Shown piece by piece: positions 1 through 10,554 of a stretch of 64,000 nucleotides of DNA. Source of the DNA: Ferrovibrio sp. (lineage in GTDB: Bacteria > Pseudomonadota > Alphaproteobacteria > Ferrovibrionales > Ferrovibrionaceae); the NCBI GenBank assembly GCA_017991315.1, contig JAGOQS010000002.1, forward strand, positions 744,001 through 808,000. Direction: 5' to 3'. The first letter of the stretch is position 1, and the number at the start of each line of letters is the position of its first letter. The notes under the pieces are model-generated. The model was not told the origin of the DNA, searched no databases, and worked only from the letters and a program-made list of their open reading frames with translations. The translations under genes and the position numbers were made by a program.

Positions 1-2142
1 CGCGCTGCCGAGATCAAGCAGCCGAAGCGGCGCGAAAGCCTGCTCAGCAATGCCGAGAAGGCCCGCATCAGCCGCCAGTTGGTGCTGCTGAAGGACGACG
101 TGCCGGTGAAGGAGACACTGGACGATTTCGCCATCCGCCCGCTCGACTGGCCGACGCTTGATGCCTTCCTCGCCTCGATGGAATTCCGCACCCTGCGCGG
201 CCGCCTGGAAGCGCGCGTGAAGGGCCTGGTGCCGGCGAGCAAGGCTCAGCTCACCGATCCGGATACAGCGCGCCTGCAGGATGCGCCGGAAATGGCAGCG
301 GCGCCGGCGGAAGCGCAGTATGAACTGGTGCAGGATCTGGAGCGACTGGAAGCCTGGATCCGCCACGCGGTCAAGGCCGGCATCGTGGCGGTGGATACCG
401 AGACCACCGACCTGATCGCCACCCGCGCCGAACTGGTCGGCGTGTCGATGAGTGTGGCGCCAGGCGAGGCCTGCTACATCCCGGTGGGGCATACGGCGCC
501 GAACGGCGACGGCCTGGATCTTGGCGGCGGTGGCCGGCCGAAACAGATTCCGCTGGATCAGGTGGTCGCTGCGCTGAAGCCGCTGCTGGCCGATGAAACC
601 GTGCTGAAGATCGGCCAGAACATCAAATACGACATGGTGGTGCTGGCGCGCTACGGCCTCAGCGTGGCGCCCTATGACGACACCATGCTGCTGTCCTACA
701 CGCTGGATGCCGGCAAGCATAATCACAACATGGACGATCTGGCCGAACGCCATCTCGGCCATACCACGATCAAGTTCGACGACGTGACCGGCACCGGCAA
801 GGCGCGCATCACGTTTGACCGCGTGCCGCTGGACAAGGCGCTGGCCTATGCCGCCGAGGATGCCGATATCACGCTGCGACTGCACCGCGCGCTGAAGCCA
901 CGGCTGCTGAGCGACAAGATGACCACGCTGTATGAGACCATCGAGCGGCCGATGCCGCGCGTGGTGGCGGCGATGGAGCTGGCCGGCGTGAAGGTGGACA
1001 AGGCCGAGCTTAATCGCCTGAGCGCCGATTTCGCCAACCGCATGGCTGCGCTGGAACGCGAGGCGCATGAACTGGCCGAGGAGAGCTTCAATCTCGGCTC
1101 GCCGAAGCAGCTTGGCGAAATCCTGTTCGACAAGATGTCACTGCCCGGCGGCAAGAAGGGCAAGACCGGCGCCTATGGCACCGGCGCCGATGTGCTGGAA
1201 GAATTGGCGGCGGCAGGCCACAAGCTGCCGCAGGTGGTGCTGGACTGGCGCCAGTTGCAGAAGCTGAAGGGCACCTACACCGATGCGCTGCAGGAGCAGA
1301 TCGGCAGCGATGGCCGCGTCCATACCTCCTATTCGCTGGCCGCCACCAGTACCGGCCGCTTTGCCTCTTCCGATCCCAACCTGCAGAATATCCCGATCCG
1401 CACCGAGGAGGGCCGCAAGATCCGCCGCGCCTTCGTGGCCGAACCGGGACACAAGCTGATCAGCGCCGACTATTCACAGATCGAATTGCGCATCCTGGCG
1501 CATATCGCCGATATCGGCGCGCTGAAGCAGGCCTTCCTTGATGGCGTGGACATCCATGCCCTGACCGCCAGCCAGGTATTCAACGTGCCGATCGAAGGCA
1601 TGGACCCGATCGTGCGCCGTTCCGCCAAGGCGATCAATTTTGGCATCATCTATGGCATGAGCGCCTTTGGCCTCGCCGCCCAGCTCGGCATCCCGCAGCG
1701 CGAGGCCGCCAACTATATCGATGCCTACTTCAAGCGCTATCCCGGCATCCGCGACTATATGGACCGGACCAAGAAGCAGGCGCATGAAATCGGTTATGTC
1801 AGCACGGCCTTCGGCCGCCGCATCCATCTACCGAACATCAACTCGAAGAATCCCGCCGAACGCTCCTTCCTGGAGCGCGCCGCGATCAACGCACCGATCC
1901 AGGGCACGGCGGCCGACGTGATCAAGCGCGCCATGGCCCGGCTGCCCGATGCGCTCCGTGCCGAGAAGCTGAGCGCCCGCATGCTGCTGCAGGTGCATGA
2001 CGAACTGGTATTCGAGGCCCCGGAGGCCGAGGTTGATGCAACCATCGCTGTTGCCAAACGGGTGATGGAAGGTGCGGCAAGCTTGAGCGTGCCGCTCGAT
2101 GTCGAGGCCGGCGTCGGCGACAATTGGGACGACGCGCACTGA
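1..2142 (+). CDS. polA: DNA polymerase I, 3' part (5' end outside window)
   Basis: Family A DNA polymerase used in repair and Okazaki fragment maturation. The reading frame is open from base 1, so the N-terminal 5'-3' exonuclease lies upstream and only its junction is seen. The 3'-5' exonuclease domain follows, with its acidic motifs intact: DTET near base 394, a QNIKYD motif near 615, and EDADIT near 856, so proofreading is probably active. The polymerase domain has motif A (DYSQIELRI, near 1468), motif B (RRSAKAINFGIIYG, near 1615) and motif C (VHDELVF, near 1993). It ends with TGA at 2140-2142. Identification is secure; only the missing 5' end limits the entry. Confidence 0.97.
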   Translation, partial: RAAEIKQPKRRESLLSNAEKARISRQLVLLKDDVPVKETLDDFAIRPLDWPTLDAFLASMEFRTLRGRLEARVKGLVPASKAQLTDPDTARLQDAPEMAAAPAEAQYELVQDLERLEAWIRHAVKAGIVAVDTETTDLIATRAELVGVSMSVAPGEACYIPVGHTAPNGDGLDLGGGGRPKQIPLDQVVAALKPLLADETVLKIGQNIKYDMVVLARYGLSVAPYDDTMLLSYTLDAGKHNHNMDDLAERHLGHTTIKFDDVTGTGKARITFDRVPLDKALAYAAEDADITLRLHRALKPRLLSDKMTTLYETIERPMPRVVAAMELAGVKVDKAELNRLSADFANRMAALEREAHELAEESFNLGSPKQLGEILFDKMSLPGGKKGKTGAYGTGADVLEELAAAGHKLPQVVLDWRQLQKLKGTYTDALQEQIGSDGRVHTSYSLAATSTGRFASSDPNLQNIPIRTEEGRKIRRAFVAEPGHKLISADYSQIELRILAHIADIGALKQAFLDGVDIHALTASQVFNVPIEGMDPIVRRSAKAINFGIIYGMSAFGLAAQLGIPQREAANYIDAYFKRYPGIRDYMDRTKKQAHEIGYVSTAFGRRIHLPNINSKNPAERSFLERAAINAPIQGTAADVIKRAMARLPDALRAEKLSARMLLQVHDELVFEAPEAEVDATIAVAKRVMEGAASLSVPLDVEAGVGDNWDDAH

Positions 2143-2166
2143 ATGCCGCGCATGGATCCCGGCTTC

Positions 2167-2187
2167 GCACATTAAGTTGTGCTTATT
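2167..2187 (+). terminator. weak hairpin after polA
   Basis: GCACA and TGTGC can pair around a six-base loop, followed by TTATT. The stem is short and there is no long T run, so this is only a possible terminator or coincidence. Confidence 0.25.
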
Positions 2188-2327
2188 CAGCCTGTTAACC
2201 ATGCTGCTGAAGCATTTTGAAACTGTATTACCGTTAGTTCCAGGTTGACGCTGGCCGGCAGCAGAGGGAATCCTCTGCCCCGGCTTGCTACTCACGGCGT
2301 TTTTAGAGGCCAAGTCGTTCGCGCCGT

Positions 2328-2344
2328 GGTTAATTGTGTTAACC
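2328..2344. promoter_or_regulatory. GGTTAA-N5-TTAACC palindrome upstream of exopolysaccharide genes
   Basis: A perfect 6-bp inverted repeat with a 5-bp centre lies about 30 bp before the start of the HlyD-like gene, where a promoter would be expected. A TTAACCAT sequence also occurs at 2195-2202. Both resemble pieces of the alphaproteobacterial CtrA site, but the spacing of the two TTAA blocks here is 5, not the usual 7. Regulatory role is inference. Confidence 0.3.
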
Positions 2345-2372
2345 GTGGATTGTTTGACCACCAGGAACTTTC

Positions 2373-3626
2373 ATGCCCAAGCTTTCCTTCTCCACCATCG
2401 GCCGGCCGCTACGCATCGCGCTCGGGCTGTTCCTGCTGGCGCTGTTCGCCTACACCCTGCTGCCTGGCACAATCACCGGCGGCGGGCAAAGCGGCCGCAT
2501 CAACGCCGAACTGATCACGCTGCGCTCGCCCATTGATGGCCGCGTCACGTTCAGCACCGCACGTATCGGCGAACGTGTTACCGCCGGGCAATCGCTGGCG
2601 ACTGTCACCTCACCGCCGGACCGCGACGTGCGCCTTGCCGATCTGGAAGCCCAGTTCAAGGCACTGACTGAGCGCCTGGCCAGCATCACGGCGCAGCAGG
2701 AGGCCTTGTCGCCGATCGTGACGCGTCTGGATGGCGAGAATAAAGGCTTCCAGGCCGCCGTGATTGCCAGCCTGGATGCACAGGTTGCCCAGGCCGTAGC
2801 CAAGGTGAAGCGTTCCGAAGCCGCCATCGTGCTGGCCGAAGCACAGTACAAGCGCATCCAGCCATTGGTCGCCGCCGCCTATGCCACGCCGGCAGAACTG
2901 GACCAGCGCCTTGCCACCCTGAATATCAGCCGCGCCGACCTGGCTGCTGACCAGAAGGCGCTGGAGCGCCTGCGCAAAGAGCGCGAAGCGGCGGAGAAAG
3001 GCATCTACCTCAACGACTCCTATAACAATGCCCCCTATTCGCAGCAGCGCCGCGACGATGTGGAATTGCAGCGCCTGACGCTTGCCACCCGCCGCGCCGA
3101 CCTGGAAGCCGAGGTGGCGCAGCTTCGCCGCCAGGTGGAGGCCGAGCGCCGCCGCCGGCTGCAGGTGGATGGCGCGGTGATGCAGGCACCGGTTGCCGGC
3201 ATCCTGTGGCGCCAGATGGAAAGCGAAGGCGCCACCATCGGCACCAGCGCGCCATTGTTGCAGGTGGTGGATTGTGGCCGGTTGTTCTTTGAGGTGATCC
3301 AGGAGCGCCGTGGCGAGGAGACACCTGGCATCGGCACCAATGTCGAGATCAGCTTCCATGATGGCCGGCAGCAGACCTCGCGGCAGGCAAGGCTGGCAGC
3401 GATCCGAGGCGAGCAGGATAGCGACCGGGGCGACATCGCCATCGCCGGCAACCTGCAGGCCAGCCAGCTCCGCCTGATCTATGCCCTGGCGCCGGCAAGC
3501 GAGCCGACGCTGAGCTGCCCAGTCGGCCAGACCGGCTATCTCAGCAGCAGCGGCCCGGGCCTTGCCCGCCTGATTGCCAAAGCGCAGGCCGGCATCGACG
3601 GCATCATCGCGCGCTTCAAGCAATAA
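2373..3626 (+). CDS. HlyD-family membrane fusion (periplasmic adaptor) protein
   Basis: This 417-residue protein has one N-terminal membrane helix (about residues 12-32) and then the split layout of HlyD/EmrA adaptors. First comes half of a biotinyl-lipoyl-like domain (about 42-80, with RSPIDGRV and ERVTAGQSLATV). A long Arg/Glu/Ala-rich coiled-coil hairpin follows (about 86-260). The second lipoyl half (about 264-300, APVAGILW) and a C-terminal beta-rich region come last. The start ATG has AGGAA five bases upstream. It is followed after 5 bp by a PilZ-containing polysaccharide synthase, so the likely role is carrying a polymer across the periplasm, comparable to Alg44-type adaptors. No partner outer-membrane channel is seen nearby. 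The family is clear; the polymer is unknown. Confidence 0.85.
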   Translation: MPKLSFSTIGRPLRIALGLFLLALFAYTLLPGTITGGGQSGRINAELITLRSPIDGRVTFSTARIGERVTAGQSLATVTSPPDRDVRLADLEAQFKALTERLASITAQQEALSPIVTRLDGENKGFQAAVIASLDAQVAQAVAKVKRSEAAIVLAEAQYKRIQPLVAAAYATPAELDQRLATLNISRADLAADQKALERLRKEREAAEKGIYLNDSYNNAPYSQQRRDDVELQRLTLATRRADLEAEVAQLRRQVEAERRRRLQVDGAVMQAPVAGILWRQMESEGATIGTSAPLLQVVDCGRLFFEVIQERRGEETPGIGTNVEISFHDGRQQTSRQARLAAIRGEQDSDRGDIAIAGNLQASQLRLIYALAPASEPTLSCPVGQTGYLSSSGPGLARLIAKAQAGIDGIIARFKQ

Positions 3627-3631
3627 CGCCG

Positions 3632-5602
3632 ATGCAGGACTGGATCGCCTGGATTCCCGGCGCGGCGTTCCTCGCCGCCCTGCTGCTGCTGCTGCCGGCG
3701 ATCTCGCCAAACAATCTGCTGGTGCGCCGCGCCTTGATCCTGCTCGTGCTGGCGCTGTCGATCCGGTATTTCTGGTGGCGCATCGCAGACACCATCCCGG
3801 AGATCGAAAAGCCGCTGGATTTCATCTTCGGCCTGCTGTTCCTCGGCCTGGAACTGATGCTGGCCTTCAGCACCTATATGTGCCTGCTGACCTTCTGGCG
3901 CCACCGCGACAACCGCCCACAGGCCGAACGCAATGAAATCGAAAGCCACCGCCGCACCGATCTGCCGGCGGTGGATGTGTTCATCCCCACCTATAACGAA
4001 TCCTGGGAAGTACTGGAGCGCAGCATCCTCGGTGCCAAGGCGCTGGATTATCCGCATTTCAAGGTCTGGGTGCTGGATGACACGCGGCGCGACTGGCTGC
4101 AGGAAAAATGCGCCGAGATCGGCGTGCGCTATCTGCGGCGGCCGGACAACAAGGGGGCCAAGGCTGGCAACCTGAATAACGCCCTGACTATCTCGAAGCA
4201 GGAAACCGGCGCTCCCTTCATCATGGTGCTGGATGCCGATTTCGTGCCAAAGCGAAATTTCCTGCGCCGCACCATCGGCTTCTTTGACGACCAGCGCGTA
4301 GCCCTGGTACAGACACCGCAATTCTTCTTCAACCCGAACATGCTGCAGCATAATTTCATGCTGTCGGAAAGCTGGGTCGATGAGCAGCGCTTCTTCTTCG
4401 ATACGCTGCAGCCGGCGAAAGACGGCTGGGACGTATCCTATTGCTGCGGCACTTCCTTCGTGGCTCGCCGCGCCGCCATTGAGGCCGTCGGCGGCTACCC
4501 CACCGAAACCATCACCGAGGATATCCTGCTCAGCTTCAAGCTGATCGATACCGGCTATATCTCGCGCTATCTCAATGAGAAGCTGTCCACCGGCCTGGCA
4601 CCGGAGACGATCAACGAATACATCAAGCAGCGCAGCCGCTGGGGCATCGGCGCCATCCAGTCGCTGTTCGTGCAGGTTGGCCCGTTCGGGCGCAACAACC
4701 TGAAGCCGTTGCAGCGCCTGCTGTTTCTCGAGACCGCGAATTACTGGCTGAGCCTGCCAACCTTCTGCCTGTTTTCGTTATTCGCCCCCCTGCTCTACTG
4801 GTATGGCGGCATCTCGATCCTGCGTGCCGAGCTGGCGCCCTATACCTACCATTTCATCCCGGCCTTCTTCTCCTCCACGGCGTTGTTCGTGTGGGTGTCA
4901 TCGGGCCGTATCGTGCCAATTCTCACCGATCTCACAGAATTCATCTGCGCCTCGCGCGTCGCGCCCTCGGTATGGTCGGCCCTGCTGTTCCGCAAGGTGC
5001 AGCCTTTCCGCGTTACCGGCAAAGGCCTGCTTTCCACCAGCATCCAGGTCAACTGGCCGGTCTTCCTCGAGGCCGGCACCCTGTTCGTGCTGACCGCGGT
5101 GGCGGTGCTGGCCTTCCACAGCCATCTGATCGACGGCCTGCTGCCCGATGGCGGCGACCCGACGCTGTATGTGTTCTGGAGCTGCTGGAACCTGCTGATC
5201 CTGTCGCTGGTGATGTTGCTGGCGATCGAGCGCCCGCGCATGCGTCGCGAGGAGCGTTTCCTGATCGACGAAACCGTGCGGATCAACTGGCGCGGCGGCA
5301 GCCTGACCGCAAACCTTGCCGACATGTCGGTTTCCGGCGCGCGGCTGATCATGGACCCGAACCAGGCAACCAAGCTGCGCGACGAAGCCGTGACGCTGGA
5401 AACCAGTGACTGCCCGGCACTTTCGGCGCAGGTGACCGATGCCGGCGGCAAGCATGTGCATCTGCGCTTCGATTCCGAGGAACAGCGCGCCAGCATCGTC
5501 ACCAAGCTCTATACCGGCCCCTATGACAGTGTCGCCCGCCGCGCCAATATCGCCACGGCGCTGAAAGGCGTGTTCCGCAACGCCTTCGGCCTGGAACGCT
5601 AA
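3632..5602 (+). CDS. GT2 polysaccharide synthase with C-terminal PilZ domain (BcsA-like)
   Basis: A 656-residue inner-membrane processive glycosyltransferase. Two or three membrane helices (about 8-25, 32-50, 64-90) precede a cytosolic GT2 domain with the cellulose-synthase signatures: DVFIPTYNE (115-123), DAD (201-203), TED (295-297) and QRSRW (333-337). More membrane helices follow (about 370-530). The PilZ domain starts at RREER (538-542) and has DMSVSG (564-569), the two motifs that bind cyclic di-GMP, so polymer synthesis is probably switched on by that messenger. It sits 5 bp after the HlyD-like adaptor gene, forming a two-gene module. No BcsB, BcsC or endoglucanase gene is adjacent, so this is probably not a standard cellulose system. 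The product polymer cannot be told from sequence. Confidence 0.88.
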   Translation: MQDWIAWIPGAAFLAALLLLLPAISPNNLLVRRALILLVLALSIRYFWWRIADTIPEIEKPLDFIFGLLFLGLELMLAFSTYMCLLTFWRHRDNRPQAERNEIESHRRTDLPAVDVFIPTYNESWEVLERSILGAKALDYPHFKVWVLDDTRRDWLQEKCAEIGVRYLRRPDNKGAKAGNLNNALTISKQETGAPFIMVLDADFVPKRNFLRRTIGFFDDQRVALVQTPQFFFNPNMLQHNFMLSESWVDEQRFFFDTLQPAKDGWDVSYCCGTSFVARRAAIEAVGGYPTETITEDILLSFKLIDTGYISRYLNEKLSTGLAPETINEYIKQRSRWGIGAIQSLFVQVGPFGRNNLKPLQRLLFLETANYWLSLPTFCLFSLFAPLLYWYGGISILRAELAPYTYHFIPAFFSSTALFVWVSSGRIVPILTDLTEFICASRVAPSVWSALLFRKVQPFRVTGKGLLSTSIQVNWPVFLEAGTLFVLTAVAVLAFHSHLIDGLLPDGGDPTLYVFWSCWNLLILSLVMLLAIERPRMRREERFLIDETVRINWRGGSLTANLADMSVSGARLIMDPNQATKLRDEAVTLETSDCPALSAQVTDAGGKHVHLRFDSEEQRASIVTKLYTGPYDSVARRANIATALKGVFRNAFGLER

Positions 5603-5614
5603 GTCAGCGACACC

Positions 5615-5648
5615 ACAAAAAAAACGGCGCCGGATTGCTCCGGCGCCG
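5615..5648 (-). terminator. intrinsic terminator of the glyQ-glyS-ppdK operon
   Basis: A 10-bp stem (5625-5634 with 5639-5648, loop of 4) is followed on the minus strand by eight T (5617-5624). It lies 27 bp after the ppdK stop and also faces the convergent glycosyltransferase gene. Confidence 0.9.
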
Positions 5649-5675
5649 CCTGTCAGATCAAAGCTCGAGGAAGCC

Positions 5676-8474
5676 TCAGGCTTCGCTGGCCTTCTCTTCC
5701 GAGATCGCAGCCTGTGCCGCCGCGAGGCGGGCAATGGGCACGCGATAGGGCGAGCAGGACACGTAGTCGAGGCCGGCCTTGTGGAAGAAGCGCACCGAGG
5801 ACGGGTCGCCGCCATGCTCGCCGCAGATGCCGAGCTTGATGCCGGGGCGGGCCTTGCGGCCACGCTCGACAGCAGTACGCACCAGTTCGCCGACACCCGA
5901 CTGGTCGATGCTGACGAACGGATCGCGCTCGAAGATGCCGGCCTTGAGATAGTCTTCCATGAACAGGGCCGAGTCATCGCGGCTGATGCCGAGCGTGGTC
6001 TGGGTCAGGTCGTTGGTGCCGAAGGAGAAGAATTCGGCATGCTCGGCGATCTCTGCGGCGCGCAGAGCGGCGCGCGGCAGTTCGATCATGGTGCCGACCA
6101 GATACTTCAGCTTCTTGCCGGTTTCCTTGGTGACGGCGGCAGCCACCGCATCCACGCGGCGCTTCAGCACGTCGATTTCCACCTTGGTGGCAACCAGCGG
6201 GATCATCACCTCAGGCTCCACTGCCTTGCCGTTCTTCGAGGCTTCGACAGCGGCCTCGAAAATGGCCCGCGCCTGCATCTCGTAGATTTCCGGGAAGGAA
6301 ATGCCGAGGCGGCAGCCGCGATGGCCAAGCATCGGATTGGTCTCATGCAGCGCCTTGGCGCGCTCGCGCAGGGCATCGGCCGAGAGGCCCGAAGCCTTCG
6401 CCACGGCGGCGAAATCGGCATCGGTATGGGGCAGGAATTCATGCAGCGGCGGATCGAGCAGGCGGATCGTCACCGGACGGCCGGCCATGATCTTGAACAG
6501 CTTCACGAAGTCGCCGCGCTGCACCGGCAGCAGCTTGGCCAGCGCCTTCTTGCGGCCCTCCACATCGGCAGCGAGGATCATCTCGCGCACCGCCGTGATA
6601 CGGTCGGCATCGAAGAACATATGCTCGGTGCGGCAGAGACCAATACCCTCGCAGCCGAACTTGACGGCGGCTGCGGCATCCGCCGGGGTCTCGGCATTGG
6701 TGCGCACCTTGAGGCGGCGCAGCTTGTCGGCCCAGCTCATCAGGGTGGCGAAATCGCCAGACAAAGCCGGCTCGATGGTCGGCACCAGGCCGAGGATCAC
6801 TTCGCCGGTGGAACCGTCGATGGTGATGATATCGCCCTTGTTCACCACAGTGCCGCTCACCGTCATGCGGTTGGCGGCATAGTCGATGCGCAGCGCACCG
6901 GCACCAGAGACGCAGGGCCGGCCCATGCCGCGCGCCACCACGGCGGCGTGGCTGGTGGTGCCGCCGCGCGCCGTCAGAATGCCCTTGGCGGCATGCATGC
7001 CGTGAATGTCTTCCGGCGAGGTCTCGATGCGCACCAGGATGACGGCTTCGCCCGAAGCGGCCAGCTTCTCGGCCTCATCGGCATTGAACACCACCTTGCC
7101 GGCGGCGGCGCCCGGCGAGGCGGCGAGGCCCTTGGCGATCACGGTGCGCGGCGCCTTCGGATCCGGCGTCGGGTGCAACAACTGGTCCAGCGAAGCCGGA
7201 TCGATGCGGGTGACCGCCTCAGCCTGGCTGATCAGCTTTTCCTTCACCATGTCCACCGCAATCTTCAGCGCGGCCTTGGCGGTGCGCTTGCCCGAGCGGG
7301 TCTGCAGCATCCACAGCTTGCCCTGCTGCACGGTGAACTCGATATCCTGCATGTCGCGGTAATGCTTCTCGAGCTTCTGGAACACGTCCGTGAGCTGCTT
7401 GAAGGTGCCCGGCATGGTTTCCTGCATGGACGGCATGTCGTTGCCGACCTTGAGGCGCGCCACCTTGGTGAGCTGCTGCGGCGTGCGGATACCCGCCACC
7501 ACGTCCTCACCCTGGGCATTGATCAGGTATTCGCCGTAGAAGGCCTTCTCACCGGTGGAGGGGTCGCGGGTGAAGGCGACGCCGGTGCAGGAGGTGTCGC
7601 CCATATTGCCGAACACCATGGCCTGCACGTTCACCGCCGTACCCCAGCTTTCCGGGATATGGTTCAGTGTGCGGTAGGTGATGGCGCGGTTATTCATCCA
7701 GCTTGAGAACACGGCACCGATGGCGCCCCAAAGCTGGTCGCGCACATCCTGCGGGAAGGGCTTGCCCAGTTCTTCCTTCACCTTGGCCTTGTAGGCGACA
7801 ACCAGGGTCTTCCAATCCTCGGCGGTCAATTCGGTATCGAGCGTGAGGCCCTTGTCCTCCTTGTGCATTTCGAGCAGTTCCTCGAAATGCTCGTGGCCAA
7901 CATCCAGCACCACGTTGGAATACATCTGGATGAAGCGGCGGTAGCTGTCCCAGGCGAAACGCTCGTTGCCCGACTGCTTGGCCAGCGCCTGCACCGTGGT
8001 GTCGTTGAGGCCAAGATTCAGCACTGTGTCCATCATGCCCGGCATCGAGGCGCGGGCGCCCGAGCGCACCGAGACCAGCAGCGGCATCACGGAATCGCCG
8101 AACTTGGCGCCAACCAGCTTTTCGATCCGCGCCAGGGCGGTATCCACCTGGGCCTTCAGCTCGGCCGGATACTTGCGGCCATTCTTGTAGAAGGCGGTGC
8201 AGACTTCGGTGGTGATGGTGAAGCCCGGCGGCACCGGCAGGCCGAGATTGCTCATCTCGGCGAGATTGGCGCCCTTGCCGCCCAGCAGCTCGCGCATCTC
8301 GGAACGGCCATCGGCGCGGCCATCGCCGAAGGAATAGACCAGCTTGCCCTTCGTCGCGGCCTTCGGCGCAGCGACCTTCTTGGCCGCAACCTTCTTCGGC
8401 GCAGCCTTCTTGGCCACGACTTTCTTGGCTACGGTCTTCTTCACGGTTTTCGACTTGGTCTTGGGCTTAGCCAT
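5676..8474 (-). CDS. ppdK: pyruvate, phosphate dikinase with lysine-rich N-terminal tail
   Basis: Interconverts pyruvate, ATP and Pi with PEP, AMP and PPi. The 931-residue product has the three PPDK domains: the ATP-grasp part ([26 protein letters not shown]), the swivelling phosphohistidine domain ([17 protein letters not shown], catalytic His), and the C-terminal PEP-binding barrel ([23 protein letters not shown]). The start at 8474 was chosen because GAGGG stands about 10 bases upstream and the reading starts with MAKPK. Residues 1-44 are an added basic tail with 17 Lys and no acidic residue; KK doublets recur every five residues. The gene begins 7 bp after the glyS stop, so it is the last gene of a glyQ-glyS-ppdK operon. 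Function is secure; the tail is unusual. Confidence 0.96.
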   Translation of the reverse strand: MAKPKTKSKTVKKTVAKKVVAKKAAPKKVAAKKVAAPKAATKGKLVYSFGDGRADGRSEMRELLGGKGANLAEMSNLGLPVPPGFTITTEVCTAFYKNGRKYPAELKAQVDTALARIEKLVGAKFGDSVMPLLVSVRSGARASMPGMMDTVLNLGLNDTTVQALAKQSGNERFAWDSYRRFIQMYSNVVLDVGHEHFEELLEMHKEDKGLTLDTELTAEDWKTLVVAYKAKVKEELGKPFPQDVRDQLWGAIGAVFSSWMNNRAITYRTLNHIPESWGTAVNVQAMVFGNMGDTSCTGVAFTRDPSTGEKAFYGEYLINAQGEDVVAGIRTPQQLTKVARLKVGNDMPSMQETMPGTFKQLTDVFQKLEKHYRDMQDIEFTVQQGKLWMLQTRSGKRTAKAALKIAVDMVKEKLISQAEAVTRIDPASLDQLLHPTPDPKAPRTVIAKGLAASPGAAAGKVVFNADEAEKLAASGEAVILVRIETSPEDIHGMHAAKGILTARGGTTSHAAVVARGMGRPCVSGAGALRIDYAANRMTVSGTVVNKGDIITIDGSTGEVILGLVPTIEPALSGDFATLMSWADKLRRLKVRTNAETPADAAAAVKFGCEGIGLCRTEHMFFDADRITAVREMILAADVEGRKKALAKLLPVQRGDFVKLFKIMAGRPVTIRLLDPPLHEFLPHTDADFAAVAKASGLSADALRERAKALHETNPMLGHRGCRLGISFPEIYEMQARAIFEAAVEASKNGKAVEPEVMIPLVATKVEIDVLKRRVDAVAAAVTKETGKKLKYLVGTMIELPRAALRAAEIAEHAEFFSFGTNDLTQTTLGISRDDSALFMEDYLKAGIFERDPFVSIDQSGVGELVRTAVERGRKARPGIKLGICGEHGGDPSSVRFFHKAGLDYVSCSPYRVPIARLAAAQAAISEEKASEA

Positions 8475-8481
8475 GACAAAA

Positions 8482-10554
8482 TCATCCCTCGATTTGCGAA
8501 AAGTCGGCGATACGATCCATGCTGCCGGCGACAGCGGCAAGCAGGCTTAAGCGGTTGCGGCGCAGGGCCGCATCTTCGGCATTGACGGTGACGCGCTCGA
8601 AGAAGGCATCCACCGGCTGGCGCATCAGGGCCAGCGCGGCGAGATACTTGGCGAAGCCGACAGCATCAGTGGCGCCAGCGCCCTCGGCGCGGCCGATCTC
8701 GGCCAGGCAGGCGGCCAGCGCCTTCTCTTCGATCTGGCTGAGGAAGCCTTCCGCCACATCGCTGAGCGGCAGGTCCGGCGTCTTTTTCAGTTCGGCGCGG
8801 ACAATGTTATTGGCGCGGCGATAGGCGGTAAGCAGGTTGCCACCATCCTGGGAGGCCAGGAAGGCACCCAGCGCCTCGGCCTTGGCCACCACGCGCAGCA
8901 GGTCATCATCGCCGCCAATGGCGAACACGGCGCTGATCACATCATGCCGCACGCCCTTCTCGCGCAGGAACACCTTGAGGCGGTCGACAAAGAAGCGCAG
9001 CAATTCATCCGGCACATCGCGGCCCGCTTCGGCCTTAGCCGAATGCAGCGACAGCGCCGAGGCGAATAGCGGCTTCAGCGCGATGCTAAGCTTGTTTTCC
9101 AGGATGATACGGATAACGCCCAGCGCGGCACGGCGCAGCGCATAGGGATCTTTGGAACCGGTCGGCTTCTCGTCGATGGCGAAGAAGCCGGTAAGAATGT
9201 CGATCTTGTCGGCCAGCGCGACGCTCACCGCCACCGGATCCGAGGGGCAGCGGTCGGTCGGGCCCTGCGGCGAGTAATGCTGCGCGATGGCTTCCGCCAC
9301 CGCATCGGACTCGCCGTCATGGCGCGCATAATAGCGGCCCATGATGCCCTGCAATTCGGGGAATTCACCGACCAGGCCGGTGAGCAGATCGGCCTTGGCA
9401 AGCTCTGCGCCACGGCGGGCCTGCTTCGTATCGGCGCCGACCAGGCCGGCAATCTCGAAAGCCAGGCGCTCGATACGCGCCGACTTCTCGGCCAGCGTGC
9501 CGAGCTTGGCATGGAACACGATGTCCTTGAGGCCCGGCAGGCGGGCATCAAGGCGCTGCTTGCGGTCCTGGTCCCAGAAGAACTTGGCATCCGAAAGGCG
9601 CGCGGCGAGCACGCGCTCGTTGCCGGCGACAACCTGCTTGCCACCATCGTTGGTCAACGTGTTGGCAACGATGACGAAGCGCGGCGCCAGCCGGCCCTCG
9701 GCATCGTTCAGCGAGAAATACTTCTGATGCGTGCGCATCGCCGTGGTCAGCACTTCGCGCGGCACATCCATGAAGGCCTGCGGGATTGCGCCGAGCAGCA
9801 CCACCGGCTGCTCCACCAGGCCCGCGACTTCATCGGCCAGGCCCGGATCGTCAACCAGGGTGAGCTTCTCGTTGCCGGCAGCGAAAGCCGCATCCTTGAG
9901 GATCAATTCACGGCGGGCATTGAAATCCGGCTCGACATAGGCGCCGCGCAGGCTGCGCAGCCAATCGGCGGCATCGCGCACCACCAAGCGCTTCGGCGCC
10001 ATGAAGCGGTGGCCATGGGTGCTGTCGCCGGCCTTGAGATGGCCGAAGCTGAACGGCACCACCTGGCCTTCGAACAGGCAGAGGATGCTGTGCAACGGGC
10101 GCACCCAGCGCAAGGAGTGATCGGCCCAGCGCATCGATTTCGGCCAGGGCAGCGCGGCCAGTGCCGTGGGCAGCAATTCCTGCAGCACTTCGGCCGTGGC
10201 ACGGCCCTGCTTCTCGATCACCGCGAACCAGAATTCGCCCTTGCCGGTATCGCGCTTCTCGCACTGCTCCAGGCTGGTGAGCCCGGCCGAACGCAGGAAA
10301 CCCTGCACGGCCTGATCCGGCGAGCCGACGCGCGGCCCCTTCTTCTCTTCACGAATATCGGACTGGGCGCGCGGCAGGCCCTTCACCACCAGCGCCAGAC
10401 GGCGCGGCGTGCAATAGGCGGTGGCTTCGGTGAAGCCCAGGCTGGCCTGGCGCAGGCCATCGCTGACCAGACGCTGCAGATCCTCGGCAGCACGCTGCTG
10501 CATCCGTGCCGGAATTTCCTCGCTATGTAGCTCGAGCAGCAATTCGCCGAGCAT
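8482..10554 (-). CDS. glyS: glycyl-tRNA synthetase beta subunit
   Basis: Beta chain (690 residues) of the alpha2beta2 bacterial glycyl-tRNA synthetase, which contributes tRNA recognition. It starts with the family signature [19 protein letters not shown] and has the family's long central region and C-terminal anticodon-binding part. The start ATG shares its A with the stop TGA of glyQ (10552-10556), a classical translational coupling that fits equal subunit production. The open frame continues upstream of 10554 but that part lies inside glyQ and has no family similarity. Confidence 0.96.
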   Translation of the reverse strand: MLGELLLELHSEEIPARMQQRAAEDLQRLVSDGLRQASLGFTEATAYCTPRRLALVVKGLPRAQSDIREEKKGPRVGSPDQAVQGFLRSAGLTSLEQCEKRDTGKGEFWFAVIEKQGRATAEVLQELLPTALAALPWPKSMRWADHSLRWVRPLHSILCLFEGQVVPFSFGHLKAGDSTHGHRFMAPKRLVVRDAADWLRSLRGAYVEPDFNARRELILKDAAFAAGNEKLTLVDDPGLADEVAGLVEQPVVLLGAIPQAFMDVPREVLTTAMRTHQKYFSLNDAEGRLAPRFVIVANTLTNDGGKQVVAGNERVLAARLSDAKFFWDQDRKQRLDARLPGLKDIVFHAKLGTLAEKSARIERLAFEIAGLVGADTKQARRGAELAKADLLTGLVGEFPELQGIMGRYYARHDGESDAVAEAIAQHYSPQGPTDRCPSDPVAVSVALADKIDILTGFFAIDEKPTGSKDPYALRRAALGVIRIILENKLSIALKPLFASALSLHSAKAEAGRDVPDELLRFFVDRLKVFLREKGVRHDVISAVFAIGGDDDLLRVVAKAEALGAFLASQDGGNLLTAYRRANNIVRAELKKTPDLPLSDVAEGFLSQIEEKALAACLAEIGRAEGAGATDAVGFAKYLAALALMRQPVDAFFERVTVNAEDAALRRNRLSLLAAVAGSMDRIADFSQIEG

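Noticed and set aside
2195-2344. TTAACC sequences upstream of the HlyD-like gene as a full CtrA site
   Set aside because: The two TTAA blocks are 5 bp apart rather than 7; kept only as a generic palindrome.
5781-7706. Long plus-strand open frame opposite ppdK (641 codons)
   Set aside because: Antisense shadow of a conserved enzyme gene; the product is His/Ala/Gly-rich without motifs.
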